64,000 nt of DNA, from the NCBI RefSeq assembly GCF_032104385.1, contig NZ_DAMCHJ010000003.1:1-64000 (forward strand), read 5' to 3'. Below, piece after piece: positions 17,922 to 26,437 of the stretch (the first letter of the stretch is position 1; the number at the start of each line of letters is the position of its first letter). Below the pieces are notes generated by a model that saw only the letters and a list, made by a program, of their open reading frames with translations, was not told the DNA's origin and did not search any database. The position numbers and the translations under genes are program-made. This DNA is from Tissierella sp032104385. Lineage in GTDB: Bacteria; Bacillota; Clostridia; Tissierellales; Tissierellaceae.

Positions 17922-18009
17922 GCAGAGGTGGCGGAACAGGTAGACGCAATAGTTTGAGGGGCTATTAGTGGGAAACACTGTGAGAGTTCGAGTCTCTTCC
18001 TCTGCACCA
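17922..18009 (+). tRNA. tRNA-Leu (GAG)
   Basis: A class II tRNA. The acceptor GCAGAGG pairs with CCTCTGC, the anticodon loop TTGAGGG gives GAG, and there is a long variable arm. The T arm is GAGAGTTCGAGTCTCTTC and a CCA end is encoded. It is followed by a clear terminator. Confidence 0.93.
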
Positions 18010-18038
18010 AACAAAAACCAATATATGAATAAAATAGA

Positions 18039-18075
18039 AGCGAATACCATTTTACATTTGAGTATTCGCTTTTTA
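18039..18075 (+). terminator. Terminator of tRNA-Leu(GAG)
   Basis: A 9-bp stem AGCGAATAC / GTATTCGCT is followed by TTTTT. Confidence 0.8.
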
Positions 18076-18152
18076 AAATAAAAATAATAGAAAAAAATTC
18101 TAGATATGATAAACTAATATGGTAAATATATTAATAGAATGGGGAGATTTAC

Positions 18153-18671
18153 TTGGAGCTTAAATCTAAAATAAGGATAATTGAGGATTTTCCTGAGAAA
18201 GGTATTAGTTTTAAGGATATAACAACTTTGCTAAAAGATGGTAAAGCCTTTAAAGATGTTATAGATAGGATAGTAGAAGATTTAAAAGGTAAGGAAATAG
18301 ATTATATAGCTGGGCCAGAAGCTAGAGGGTTTGTAATTGGTTCAGCAGTTGCTTATGCCTTAGGAGTTGGATTTATTCCTATTAGGAAACCAGGCAAATT
18401 GCCGGCAGAAATAGTTAGTCATAAATATGAATTAGAATATGGTAGTAATACTTTAGAATTACATCTTGATGCAATTGAAAATGGCAAAAAGGTAGTTGTA
18501 GTAGACGATTTATTAGCAACAGGAGGGACTATATTATCTGTAATTAATTTAATAGAGTCTATTGGAGGAGAAGTAGTAGCATTAGAATTCTTGATTGAAT
18601 TAGAATCTCTAAAAGGAAGAAAAAAACTACAAGATTATCATATAAATTCATTAGTTAAATATAATATATAA
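18153..18671 (+). CDS. apt: Adenine phosphoribosyltransferase
   Basis: This 172-aa cytosolic enzyme converts adenine and PRPP to AMP in purine salvage. It begins with IRIIEDFPEKGISFKDITTLL, has YIAGPEARGFVIGSAVAYALG, and carries the PRPP loop VVVVDDLLATGGT. The start is TTG 18153 with GGGGAG upstream; no ATG is available at the correct distance. It appears monocistronic, between the tRNA terminator and its own terminator. relA, often next to apt in Firmicutes, is not here. Confidence 0.95.
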   Translation: MELKSKIRIIEDFPEKGISFKDITTLLKDGKAFKDVIDRIVEDLKGKEIDYIAGPEARGFVIGSAVAYALGVGFIPIRKPGKLPAEIVSHKYELEYGSNTLELHLDAIENGKKVVVVDDLLATGGTILSVINLIESIGGEVVALEFLIELESLKGRKKLQDYHINSLVKYNI

Positions 18672-18786
18672 AGTATTATCGTAAGCATGAAAGTAAATAT
18701 AAATTTTTTGTAACAATTTCTAAAAAAATAAAGTTTAGTTAAATATTGACAAACATTAGACAAATTGAAAATTTAGTGAATTCATT

Positions 18787-18810
18787 ATAATTTTAACTAG
18801 TTAAAATTAT
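18787..18810. promoter_or_regulatory. 24-bp perfect palindrome
   Basis: The half-site ATAATTTTAACT is followed directly by its exact reverse complement. It is in the apt-rnf intergenic region, about 300 bp before rnfC and after apt. It may be a regulator-binding site or a chance product of the AT-rich context. It does not match the Rex consensus. Confidence 0.35.
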
Positions 18811-18821
18811 TTCAGAAATTG

Positions 18822-18858
18822 AGAACATGTGTATAATCATTATAATCATGTTCTTTTA
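18822..18858 (+). terminator. Likely apt terminator
   Basis: An 8-bp stem AGAACATG / CATGTTCT with a 17-nt loop is followed by TTTATT. Confidence 0.55.
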
Positions 18859-19111
18859 TTATACCTATAATTACATTAAAGTTATGTCATGATAAATCTT
18901 TACTTGCTTTACTGAACAATAAATAAAATGCAAAAAATTACAGAAAAATTAACAATGATTGTGTACTAATTGACAGTCTTTTACAGGGAGCATTTGTGTA
19001 CAATACAAGCTTTTAATGTTATAATGGAATAGGTTGTATGTTAGTTCAAATAAATTATGACTTAGATATTTAATGTAAATTATTAAAATATTAATAGAGA
19101 GGTGGAAGCGA

Positions 19112-20440
19112 ATGAAACTTGATAATCTCACTTTTAAGGGTGGGGTAAATGTACCACATAACAAAGAGTTGACAGAAAAACAAGCTTTAGAATATGCAAA
19201 AGAACCAAGCATAGTATATATACCGTTGCACCAACATACAGGAGCACCTTGTGAAGCTATTGTTAATGTTGGGGATAGGGTTAAAGTAGGACAAAAAATT
19301 GGGGAGTCCCAAGCCTTTGTATCTGCACCGGTTCACTCTAGTATTGCTGGTACAGTAAAAAATATAACGACAATAACTACACCTACAGGAATAAGTTCTA
19401 AATGTATAGTTATTGAATCAGATGGTAGTAATGAAAAGGATGAAACGATTAAGCCTAAGGGAAACTTAGACAAGCTTTCTTCTAAAGAGATAATTGAAAT
19501 TGTCAAAGAAGCGGGAATAACAGGTATGGGTGGAGCTGGGTTTCCTACTCATGTAAAATTATCACCACCACCTGATAAAACAATAGACACAGTTATTATT
19601 AACGGTGCAGAATGTGAGCCATTTCTAACTTCAGACCATAGATTAATGTTAGAAATGCCAGAAAAAGTTATATTTGGTTTAAGAGCAATAATGAAAGCAT
19701 TAAATGTAGAAAAAGGGTTTATTGGAATTGAAAGCAATAAAATGGATGCTGTAAATGCATTGAATTCAGTAATTAAACCTGAATATAACATAGATATAGT
19801 TACTTTAAAAGTAAAATATCCGCAAGGTGATGAAAAAAGACTTATTAATGCTATTACTGGAAGAAAGGTGCCTTCTGGAGGATTGCCAATGGATGTTAGT
19901 TGTGTAGTAAATAATGTAAGTACAGCTAAAGCTATAGCAGAAGCCATATTAGAGGGTAAACCTTTATATGAAAGGGTCGTAACTGTTACAGGAAATGGGG
20001 TTAATAATCCAAAAAACCTTGTAGTGAAAATAGGAACACCATTTCAAGAAGTAATAGGCGAAGCTGGAGGATTTAACGGTGTACCAGGCAAAGTAATAAT
20101 GGGTGGACCTATGATGGGATTAAGCCAATTTTCTACAGAGGTACCGGTAATTAAGGGTTCAGGAGGAATTCTTGTACTTACAGAGAAAGAAGCTCTCCCT
20201 GAAAAAGCTTCACCATGTATAAAATGTGGAAAATGTATAGATGCCTGTCCAGTACATTTACAACCCTTATTTATCTCAGCTTATGCTCTTAAAAAGGACT
20301 TTCAAGGGGCTGAGAAGTGTGGAGTTTTAGATTGTGTAGAATGTGGTTCATGTTCTTTTATATGTCCTGCAAAGCGACCATTGGTAGAATCTATAAGATT
20401 TGCAAAAAGAGAAGTCCTTTCTAAAAGAAAAAAATCATAG
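19112..20440 (+). CDS. rnfC: Rnf complex subunit C
   Basis: This 442-aa membrane-associated subunit of the ferredoxin:NAD+ oxidoreductase (Rnf) is thought to carry the NADH site. It has the FMN/NADH-binding region (ITGMGGAGFPTHVKL; INGAECEPFLTSDHR) and two ferredoxin-type motifs with Cys369/372/375/379 and Cys408/411/414/418. The start ATG 19112 follows AGAGAGGTGG. It is the first gene of an operon in the order C-D-G-E-A-B, the usual order in anaerobic Firmicutes. Rnf couples ferredoxin oxidation to Na+ or H+ export. Confidence 0.97.
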   Translation: MKLDNLTFKGGVNVPHNKELTEKQALEYAKEPSIVYIPLHQHTGAPCEAIVNVGDRVKVGQKIGESQAFVSAPVHSSIAGTVKNITTITTPTGISSKCIVIESDGSNEKDETIKPKGNLDKLSSKEIIEIVKEAGITGMGGAGFPTHVKLSPPPDKTIDTVIINGAECEPFLTSDHRLMLEMPEKVIFGLRAIMKALNVEKGFIGIESNKMDAVNALNSVIKPEYNIDIVTLKVKYPQGDEKRLINAITGRKVPSGGLPMDVSCVVNNVSTAKAIAEAILEGKPLYERVVTVTGNGVNNPKNLVVKIGTPFQEVIGEAGGFNGVPGKVIMGGPMMGLSQFSTEVPVIKGSGGILVLTEKEALPEKASPCIKCGKCIDACPVHLQPLFISAYALKKDFQGAEKCGVLDCVECGSCSFICPAKRPLVESIRFAKREVLSKRKKS

Positions 20441-20458
20441 TAGTTAGGAGGAAATTTA

Positions 20459-21469
20459 ATGGAAGGTAAAGTGATAAATACTACAAAGACAGATTCATCA
20501 ATCTCAGAGATGTTGATAGTATCTTCTTCACCTCATATTAGATCTAATGAATCTGTTAAGAGGATAATGTTAGATGTAATAATAGCTTTAATACCAGCAA
20601 TAATTGGCTCAGTTTATTTTTTTGGGCTTAATGCATTAAAACTAATATTAATATCTATATCATCAGCTGTATTTTTTGAAGCAGCGATACAAAAATTATT
20701 TAAAAAGGAAATTACTATAAATGATTATAGTGCAGTAATAACAGGTATTTTAATAGCTTTTAATTTACCAGCTAACGCTCCTTGGTGGATTCCAGTATTT
20801 GGTTCTGGATTTGCTATTATTGTTGTAAAACAATGTTTTGGTGGAATAGGTTGTAATTTTATGAATCCAGCATTAGCAGCGAGAGCTGTACTACTTGCTT
20901 CATGGCCAGATATAATGGCTAATTATGTATTGCCAGGTGCAGATGCAGTAACTGGAGCAACTCCATTAGCCATTATGAAATATGGTGCAGCAGATGCAGG
21001 AGCTTCTGCCACAGTGTCAGAAGCAGCAGCAAAATTGCCATCATTGATGGATATGTTTCTTGGAAATATAGGAGGGGCAATTGGAGAAACTTCTACATTA
21101 TTGTTACTTATAGGTGCATTATATTTAATAATTAGAAAAGTTATAAATTGGAAAATTCCAGTTGTTTATATAGGCACAACAACCATATTATTATTAGTAT
21201 TAGGTGTTGAAACAAATCAACTTATATATCATATTTTAGGTGGAGGATTAATACTAGGGGCATTTTTTATGGCAACAGATTATTCAACTACCCCTGTCAC
21301 ACCTCTTGGTCAAATAATATTTGGATTAGGTGCTGGAGTTTTAACTGCTATTATTAGGGTAAAGGGAGGATTCCCCGAAGGTGTTTCATATTCAATTCTT
21401 TTAATGAATGTTGCAAGCCCACTAATAGAGAAATTTACTGCACCAAAGATATTTGGGAGGGCGAAATAA
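20459..21469 (+). CDS. rnfD: Rnf complex subunit D
   Basis: This 336-aa integral membrane subunit, with about nine hydrophobic segments, belongs to the Rnf/NqrB family. The motif VTGATPLA at residues 164-171 contains the Thr (about T168) to which FMN is covalently attached through a phosphoester by ApbE in this family. AGGAGG precedes ATG 20459. rnfG begins directly after its stop. Confidence 0.96.
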   Translation: MEGKVINTTKTDSSISEMLIVSSSPHIRSNESVKRIMLDVIIALIPAIIGSVYFFGLNALKLILISISSAVFFEAAIQKLFKKEITINDYSAVITGILIAFNLPANAPWWIPVFGSGFAIIVVKQCFGGIGCNFMNPALAARAVLLASWPDIMANYVLPGADAVTGATPLAIMKYGAADAGASATVSEAAAKLPSLMDMFLGNIGGAIGETSTLLLLIGALYLIIRKVINWKIPVVYIGTTTILLLVLGVETNQLIYHILGGGLILGAFFMATDYSTTPVTPLGQIIFGLGAGVLTAIIRVKGGFPEGVSYSILLMNVASPLIEKFTAPKIFGRAK

Positions 21470-22015
21470 ATGAAAGAAACTATAAAATTAGGAATGATAT
21501 TATTTTTAATAACAGTAATATCAGCTGGGGTTTTAGCTGTATCAAATAATTTAACTAAAGGAAAGATTGCTGAAATAGAAATGGCAGGAAGTATTGGTGC
21601 GTTAAAAGAGATATTTGGAGAAGAATATAGCTTTAAACCTTTAGATGAGGAAAAAATTAATGAAATTACTGAGTCGAACTCATCAGTAATAGAAATATTT
21701 GAAGCTTATGATGGTGAAAATTTATATGGATATGCTATAAAGACAAAATCTAGCGGATTTGGTGGAGATCTTGTTACATTAACTGGATTTGCAAGTGATG
21801 GAAATGTAATGGGGATGAGGTTATTAGAACACTCAGAGACTCCAGGGATAGGTGCTAAAGCAGCAGAGGCAGACTTTTCAGATAAATTTGTGGGAAAAGG
21901 TGCATCAGAGGAAATAAAAGTTGAAGCTATATCTGGAGCTACCATAACTTCTAAGGGTGTTATGGCTGGGGTAAATATAGCTAGAGAAGTATTTAATACA
22001 GAACTTTCAAATTAG
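21470..22015 (+). CDS. rnfG: Rnf complex subunit G
   Basis: This 181-aa subunit has one N-terminal membrane anchor (residues 7-26) and an extracytoplasmic FMN-binding domain. The flavinylation motif ISGATITS places the modified Thr near T158. Electrons pass between this flavin and the membrane subunits. Its ATG is adjacent to the rnfD stop, with GGGAGGG upstream. Confidence 0.95.
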   Translation: MKETIKLGMILFLITVISAGVLAVSNNLTKGKIAEIEMAGSIGALKEIFGEEYSFKPLDEEKINEITESNSSVIEIFEAYDGENLYGYAIKTKSSGFGGDLVTLTGFASDGNVMGMRLLEHSETPGIGAKAAEADFSDKFVGKGASEEIKVEAISGATITSKGVMAGVNIAREVFNTELSN

Positions 22016-22035
22016 TGTGAGTGGAGGTGTAAAGA

Positions 22036-22641
22036 ATGAAATTATCTAAAATATTTAAAAATGGTATTGTTAATGATAATCCTACATTTGTACAATTAAT
22101 AGGTATGTGTTCAACATTGGCTGTTTCAACAAGTGTTGAAAATAGTATAGCTATGGGATTAGCAGTAATTGCTGTATTAGTAGGTTCGAACTTAGTAATA
22201 TCCTTACTTCGAAATGTAATTCCTAATAAAATTCGTATTCCAGCATTTGTTGTGGTAATAGCAACTTTTGTTACTATAATTGAGATGTTTATGAAGGCTT
22301 ATGCTCAACCTATTTATCAATCATTAGGTATATTCCTTCCATTAATAGTAGTAAACTGTATAATACTTGCTCGTGCAGAAGCTTTTGCATTTAAAAATGG
22401 TATTATACCTTCAATAATAGATGGACTTGGAATGGGGCTTGGATATACTATTGCACTTGTTATTCTAGGAGCCATAAGGGAAATATTTGGTGCTGGAACT
22501 TTTTTGGGGAAACAATTATTTGGTGCTAATTTCCAGCCAGCAGGTATATTAATAGCACCCCCAGGAGCATTTATTGTACTTGGATTATTAATAGGTATCT
22601 TTAACGTAATTAGAAGGAAAAAAGCTTCTAGCGAAATTTAA
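22036..22641 (+). CDS. rnfE: Rnf complex subunit E
   Basis: This 201-aa integral membrane protein with six segments is homologous to RnfA and NqrD. It starts KIFKNGIVNDNPTFVQLIGMCSTLA and includes the conserved PLIVVNCIILARAEAFA, with a Cys used for a membrane-embedded iron centre in this family. It has GGAGGTG before ATG 22036. Confidence 0.95.
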   Translation: MKLSKIFKNGIVNDNPTFVQLIGMCSTLAVSTSVENSIAMGLAVIAVLVGSNLVISLLRNVIPNKIRIPAFVVVIATFVTIIEMFMKAYAQPIYQSLGIFLPLIVVNCIILARAEAFAFKNGIIPSIIDGLGMGLGYTIALVILGAIREIFGAGTFLGKQLFGANFQPAGILIAPPGAFIVLGLLIGIFNVIRRKKASSEI

Positions 22642-22658
22642 ATAAGGAGGAAAATAAA

Positions 22659-23231
22659 ATGAGCATACCAGCTATATTAATTAGTACGATTTTTGTAAAT
22701 AACTATGTATTAGCTCGTTTCCTAGGGATTTGTCCATTTCTTGGAGTATCAAACAAGATGGAAACTGCAACAGGCATGGGTGCCGCTGTAACCTTCGTAG
22801 TTACATTATCGTCTATAATTACTTATTTTATACACAAACATATTTTATATACATTGAAACTTGAATATCTACAAACTATTGTATTTATATTGGTTATAGC
22901 AGCATTAGTTCAATTTGTTGAATTAGCAATGAAAAAAATATCGCCTACATTATATAATGCATTGGGAGTTTATTTACCATTAATTACTACAAACTGTGTA
23001 GTATTAGGTGTAGCAATCCTAAATATAAAAGAAGGCTATGATTTATTAAGAACTATTTTTAATGCAATAGGATCTTCAGTTGGATTTACATTAGCTTTAG
23101 TACTTATATCAGGTATTAGAGAGAAACTCGAATTAGCTGATGTCCCTGAGGCTTTAAAAGGCTTCCCTATAGCTTTAATTACTGCAGGATTGATGTCTAT
23201 AGCCTTTTTAGGTTTTAATGGACTTGTTTAG
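22659..23231 (+). CDS. rnfA: Rnf complex subunit A
   Basis: This 190-aa six-helix membrane subunit is homologous to RnfE and NqrE. Conserved segments include NNYVLARFLGICPFLGVS and PLITTNCVVLGVAIL. Each contributes a Cys to the shared [2Fe-2S] centre between RnfA and RnfE. It starts after AAGGAGG and is followed 10 bp later by rnfB. Confidence 0.96.
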   Translation: MSIPAILISTIFVNNYVLARFLGICPFLGVSNKMETATGMGAAVTFVVTLSSIITYFIHKHILYTLKLEYLQTIVFILVIAALVQFVELAMKKISPTLYNALGVYLPLITTNCVVLGVAILNIKEGYDLLRTIFNAIGSSVGFTLALVLISGIREKLELADVPEALKGFPIALITAGLMSIAFLGFNGLV

Positions 23232-23241
23232 GAGGGAGAAT

Positions 23242-24051
23242 ATGATTGATATATTAAAACCAGTTTTAGTATTAGGTGGATTAGGACTTGCATTTGGGAT
23301 ACTTCTGTCCATTGCATCTAATGTTTTTGCAGTAGAAGTTGATCCAAAGGTAGAAAAGGTTAGGTCTGTACTACCTGGAGCTAACTGTGGGGCATGTGGA
23401 TTTCCAGGATGTGATGGTTTAGCAAATGCAATAGCAGGTGGAAATGCACCCGTCAATGCTTGTAGTGTCGGAGGGAAGCCAGTTGCTGAAAAGATAGCAG
23501 ATATTATGGGAGTCAATGCTGCAAATGTAGATAAGAAGGTTGCTACAGTTCTTTGCCAAGGTAATTGTAATAATGCAAAAGAAAAATATAAATATGAAGG
23601 TATTAAGGACTGTAGAGCGGCTAATATTTTACAAGGTGGCAGTAAAGCTTGTTCATATGGATGCTTAGGTTGTGGAACTTGTAAAGAAGTTTGTGCTTTT
23701 GGTGCAATTGAGATAGTTGATGGGGTAGCTTTTATAGATAAAGACAAATGTACATCTTGTATGAAATGTATTGAAGTATGTCCTAAATCTATTATTGAGT
23801 TAGTTCCATATGATAATCAATTTGTTGTAAAATGTAAGAGCAACGATTCTGGTAAAGAAGTAAGAGGTAAATGTAGTATTGGATGTATAGGGTGTCAGAT
23901 ATGTGTTAAAAATTGTCCAGAAGGGGCATTTAGTTTTGAAAATAATTTAGCAAAAATTAACTATGAGAAATGTGTAAATTGTGGAATATGTGCTGAAAAA
24001 TGTCCTACTAAGGCTATACACGCCAATTTAGCTAAGGATGTAGCAATTTAA
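23242..24051 (+). CDS. rnfB: Rnf complex subunit B (ferredoxin-accepting)
   Basis: This 269-aa iron-sulfur subunit has an N-terminal membrane anchor. It is followed by the 4Fe-4S domain CGACGFPGCDGLANAI and four ferredoxin-type motifs: CLGCGTCKEVC, CTSCMKCIEVCP, CIGCQICVKNCP and CVNCGICAEKCP. This is more than the proteobacterial RnfB and is typical of clostridial forms. It receives electrons from reduced ferredoxin. ATG 23242 follows AGGAGGG. A terminator-like hairpin lies 6 bp after the stop. Confidence 0.96.
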   Translation: MIDILKPVLVLGGLGLAFGILLSIASNVFAVEVDPKVEKVRSVLPGANCGACGFPGCDGLANAIAGGNAPVNACSVGGKPVAEKIADIMGVNAANVDKKVATVLCQGNCNNAKEKYKYEGIKDCRAANILQGGSKACSYGCLGCGTCKEVCAFGAIEIVDGVAFIDKDKCTSCMKCIEVCPKSIIELVPYDNQFVVKCKSNDSGKEVRGKCSIGCIGCQICVKNCPEGAFSFENNLAKINYEKCVNCGICAEKCPTKAIHANLAKDVAI

Positions 24052-24056
24052 TATTT

Positions 24057-24085
24057 AAGAGCCTATAAGGCTCTTTTCTTTTTAT
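24057..24085 (+). terminator. Terminator after rnfB
   Basis: A 7-bp stem AAGAGCC / GGCTCTT with a 5-nt loop is followed by TTCTTTTT. Confidence 0.75.
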
Positions 24086-24163
24086 TAAATTGTAACTTGT
24101 AAATAAAAAATATAAATGGTAAACTAATAATGTATGAAATTAGCTTAATAATGTAAATGAAGG

Positions 24164-24562
24164 ATGGTTAGATTGACAAAGGGTGATAAACTTTTAATAA
24201 TCATTATTATATTGATTAGTTTAGTTTCTTTAGGTTTTATTAAGAATAATGCAATTAATCATAAAGAAAAATATATTAGTATTCAAGTAGACGGTAAAGA
24301 GTATAAAAAGATAATATTTGATAAATCAGTAATAGGAAAAACCATACCTATTGAAACTAAATTTGGATATAATTTGGTCGAAATAGGAGAGGACAAGGTC
24401 AGAGTAATAGAGGCAGATTGTCCAGATAAAATAGATGTGTTACAGGGATATATCTCTAAACCAGGTGAAATTATAGTATGTTTACCAAATAAGCTGGTAA
24501 TAGAGATAAAAGGAATAGATAAATCCAAAGAAAAAAAAGAAATTGATTATATAAGTCATTAA
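24164..24562 (+). CDS. NusG domain II-like membrane-anchored protein
   Basis: This 132-aa protein has an N-terminal membrane helix (about residues 9-26) and an extracytoplasmic domain of the NusG-II type (PF07009), with YISIQVDGKEYKKIIFDKS and a Cys-containing VIEADCPDKIDV. ATG 24164 is given; TTG 24173 has better spacing to AAGG and may be the real start. This protein and the following Gx transporter are commonly found after rnf in Firmicutes, so they may serve the same flavin or electron-transfer system, but the role is unproved. Confidence 0.75.
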   Translation: MVRLTKGDKLLIIIIILISLVSLGFIKNNAINHKEKYISIQVDGKEYKKIIFDKSVIGKTIPIETKFGYNLVEIGEDKVRVIEADCPDKIDVLQGYISKPGEIIVCLPNKLVIEIKGIDKSKEKKEIDYISH

Positions 24563-24564
24563 GG

Positions 24565-25092
24565 ATGATAGAAATAATGAAAAAATTAAATAAAATAATA
24601 TTTTTATCCCTATTAACATCCATAGGTCTTGCTTTATCAGTTTTAGAATCAACGATTCCTTTGCCAATAGCAGTACCTGGTGCTAAACTAGGGCTTTCTA
24701 ATATGGTTATTTTAGTTTCTTTAGTTATATTTGGATTTAAAGAAGCATTTGTAGTAGGTGTACTAAAAAGCATAGTACTTGTGCTTATAACTGGTAGTAT
24801 ATCTAGTCTTATCTATAGTCTTTCAGGCTCCATACTATCTTGTATAATTATGTTTATTATATATAAATACTTTACTAAGTTTTTTAGTCTTATAGGGGTA
24901 AGTATATTTGGAGCAGTAGCTCATAATATTGCTCAAGTTAGTGTAGCTTCGGCTATGATGTATAACTATAAGATATATTCTTACTTGCCAATTCTTTTGC
25001 TTATGAGTTTGTTTACTGGATATTTTGTGGGTCTTTCGTCAATGTATATATCTAAAGGTTTGAAAAGAACTTTAAGTTCATATTTTAGATAA
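24565..25092 (+). CDS. Gx transporter family protein
   Basis: This 175-aa membrane protein has five or six hydrophobic segments and the pattern LESTIPLPIAVPGAKLGLSNM. It is annotated in databases as heptaprenyl diphosphate synthase component I (PF07456) but looks like an ECF-type S component. It starts 2 bp after the NusG-II gene. The internal ATG at 24577 is an alternative start. The substrate is unknown. Conserved linkage to rnf and flavinylated proteins suggests a role in isoprenoid or flavin-linked electron transport, which is inference. Confidence 0.75.
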   Translation: MIEIMKKLNKIIFLSLLTSIGLALSVLESTIPLPIAVPGAKLGLSNMVILVSLVIFGFKEAFVVGVLKSIVLVLITGSISSLIYSLSGSILSCIIMFIIYKYFTKFFSLIGVSIFGAVAHNIAQVSVASAMMYNYKIYSYLPILLLMSLFTGYFVGLSSMYISKGLKRTLSSYFR

Positions 25093-25105
25093 GTAAGGAG
25101 ATAAT

Positions 25106-25687
25106 ATGGAAAAGATAATATTAGCATCTTCTTCTCCGAGAAGAAAAGAGATTTTAAATAGATATAATTTAGAACCAATAATATTTGGTGCCCAAATTGA
25201 AGAAAAAGTAACAAAAGGTGAATTTCCAGAACAAGTAGCAATGTCTTTAGCATTTGAGAAATCCTTTTGGGTAAGCAAACATTTTAATAAAGATGAAATC
25301 ATCATTGGTGCTGATACAATAGTAGTTTTAGAAGATATAATACTAGGTAAGCCAAAAGATGAAAAAGATGCGTTTGAAATTTTATCTTTTTTAAGTGGAA
25401 AAGACCATAGTGTAATTACTGGTATTTGTATCATGAAAGCAAATACCAATATAAAAATAATAGATTATGAAAGTACAACAGTTAGATTTAGACATTTATC
25501 TGAGGAAACAATAACAAGATACATTCGTACAAAAGAACCTATGGACAAGTCAGGAGCCTATGGAATTCAAGGATATGGTCAGATTTTAGTTGAAAAAATA
25601 GATGGATGTTATTCTAATGTGGTGGGCTTGCCTCTTGCAAAGCTTGACTACTTATTAAATAAGTTTTTTAATGTAGAAATATTATAG
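25106..25687 (+). CDS. maf: Maf-type nucleotide pyrophosphatase
   Basis: This 193-aa cytosolic protein begins with IILASSSPRRKEIL, the Maf signature, and contains IIGADTIVVLEDIILGKPKD and GAYGIQGYG. Maf enzymes hydrolyse dTTP, UTP or modified pyrimidine NTPs and affect septum formation. The gene precedes radC and mreBCD-minCD, as in B. subtilis. AAGGAG precedes ATG 25106. Confidence 0.94.
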   Translation: MEKIILASSSPRRKEILNRYNLEPIIFGAQIEEKVTKGEFPEQVAMSLAFEKSFWVSKHFNKDEIIIGADTIVVLEDIILGKPKDEKDAFEILSFLSGKDHSVITGICIMKANTNIKIIDYESTTVRFRHLSEETITRYIRTKEPMDKSGAYGIQGYGQILVEKIDGCYSNVVGLPLAKLDYLLNKFFNVEIL

Positions 25688-25703
25688 ATAAGTAGGTGGA
25701 GGT

Positions 25704-26411
25704 ATGGATATTAATTTGGAAATTCAAAGGAATTACACTATTAAAGAACTTCCGATGACTGAAAGACCAAGAGAAAAGCTTTATAGTCATGGACCTGGAG
25801 CATTATCAAATGAAGAATTATTAGCCATTATAATTAGAACAGGTAATAAAGATGATTCAGCCATAGACTTAGCTAGAAAAATTTTAAGTAAAGACAATAG
25901 GGGATTGGTATATTTAAGAGACACTACAATTCAGGAATTAATGGAAACTAAAGGGGTAGGTGAATGTAAGGCAGCTCAAATATTAGCAGCTATAGAAATA
26001 GGTAAGAGAATAAATTTTAGGGAAGCTTTATCCAAGGTTAAGATAACTGAACCTAGTACCATAGCAAATCTATATATGGATGAAATGAGATATTTACAAA
26101 AAGAACATTTTAGAATTGTGCTATTGGATACAAAGAATCAAATAATTGTAACAGAAGAAATTTCAGTGGGGACATTAAATGCCTCCATAGTACATCCTAG
26201 AGATGTTTTTAAGGCGGCTATAAAAAGAAATTCTAATTCTATGATTTTGATACATAATCATCCTAGTGGTGATCCTGCTCCAAGCAATGAAGACATAAAT
26301 ATAACTAATCGTTTGGTAGATGCTGGAAATTTAATTGGAATAAAGGTGTTAGATCATATAATAATTGGAGATAATAGATATATAAGTTTTAAAGAGAAAA
26401 ATCTAATTTAA
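25704..26411 (+). CDS. radC: RadC family JAB-domain protein
   Basis: This 235-aa protein has an N-terminal helix-hairpin-helix region (ELMETKGVGECKAAQILAAIEI) and a C-terminal JAB/MPN metalloprotease-like domain with HNHPSGDPAPSNED (zinc ligands His, His, Asp). The biochemical role is not settled, and a DNA repair function has been questioned. AGGTGGAGG precedes ATG 25704. Confidence 0.94.
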   Translation: MDINLEIQRNYTIKELPMTERPREKLYSHGPGALSNEELLAIIIRTGNKDDSAIDLARKILSKDNRGLVYLRDTTIQELMETKGVGECKAAQILAAIEIGKRINFREALSKVKITEPSTIANLYMDEMRYLQKEHFRIVLLDTKNQIIVTEEISVGTLNASIVHPRDVFKAAIKRNSNSMILIHNHPSGDPAPSNEDINITNRLVDAGNLIGIKVLDHIIIGDNRYISFKEKNLI

Positions 26412-26437
26412 GTTTTATTAAGGAAGGAGCAAATAGT

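Larger units (their letters stand above)
18672..19111. other. 440-bp intergenic region before the rnf operon
   Basis: AT-rich DNA without a gene. It holds a 24-bp perfect palindrome (18787-18810), a terminator-like hairpin (18822-18858) and possible promoter elements: a TATAAT near 19020 with poor -35, and TTGACA near 18747 without a well-spaced -10. Confidence 0.5.

Noticed and set aside
23208..23747. 179-codon minus-strand ORF
   Set aside because: It is a shadow of rnfB; the Pro/Ser/Thr-rich translation is an antisense artefact.
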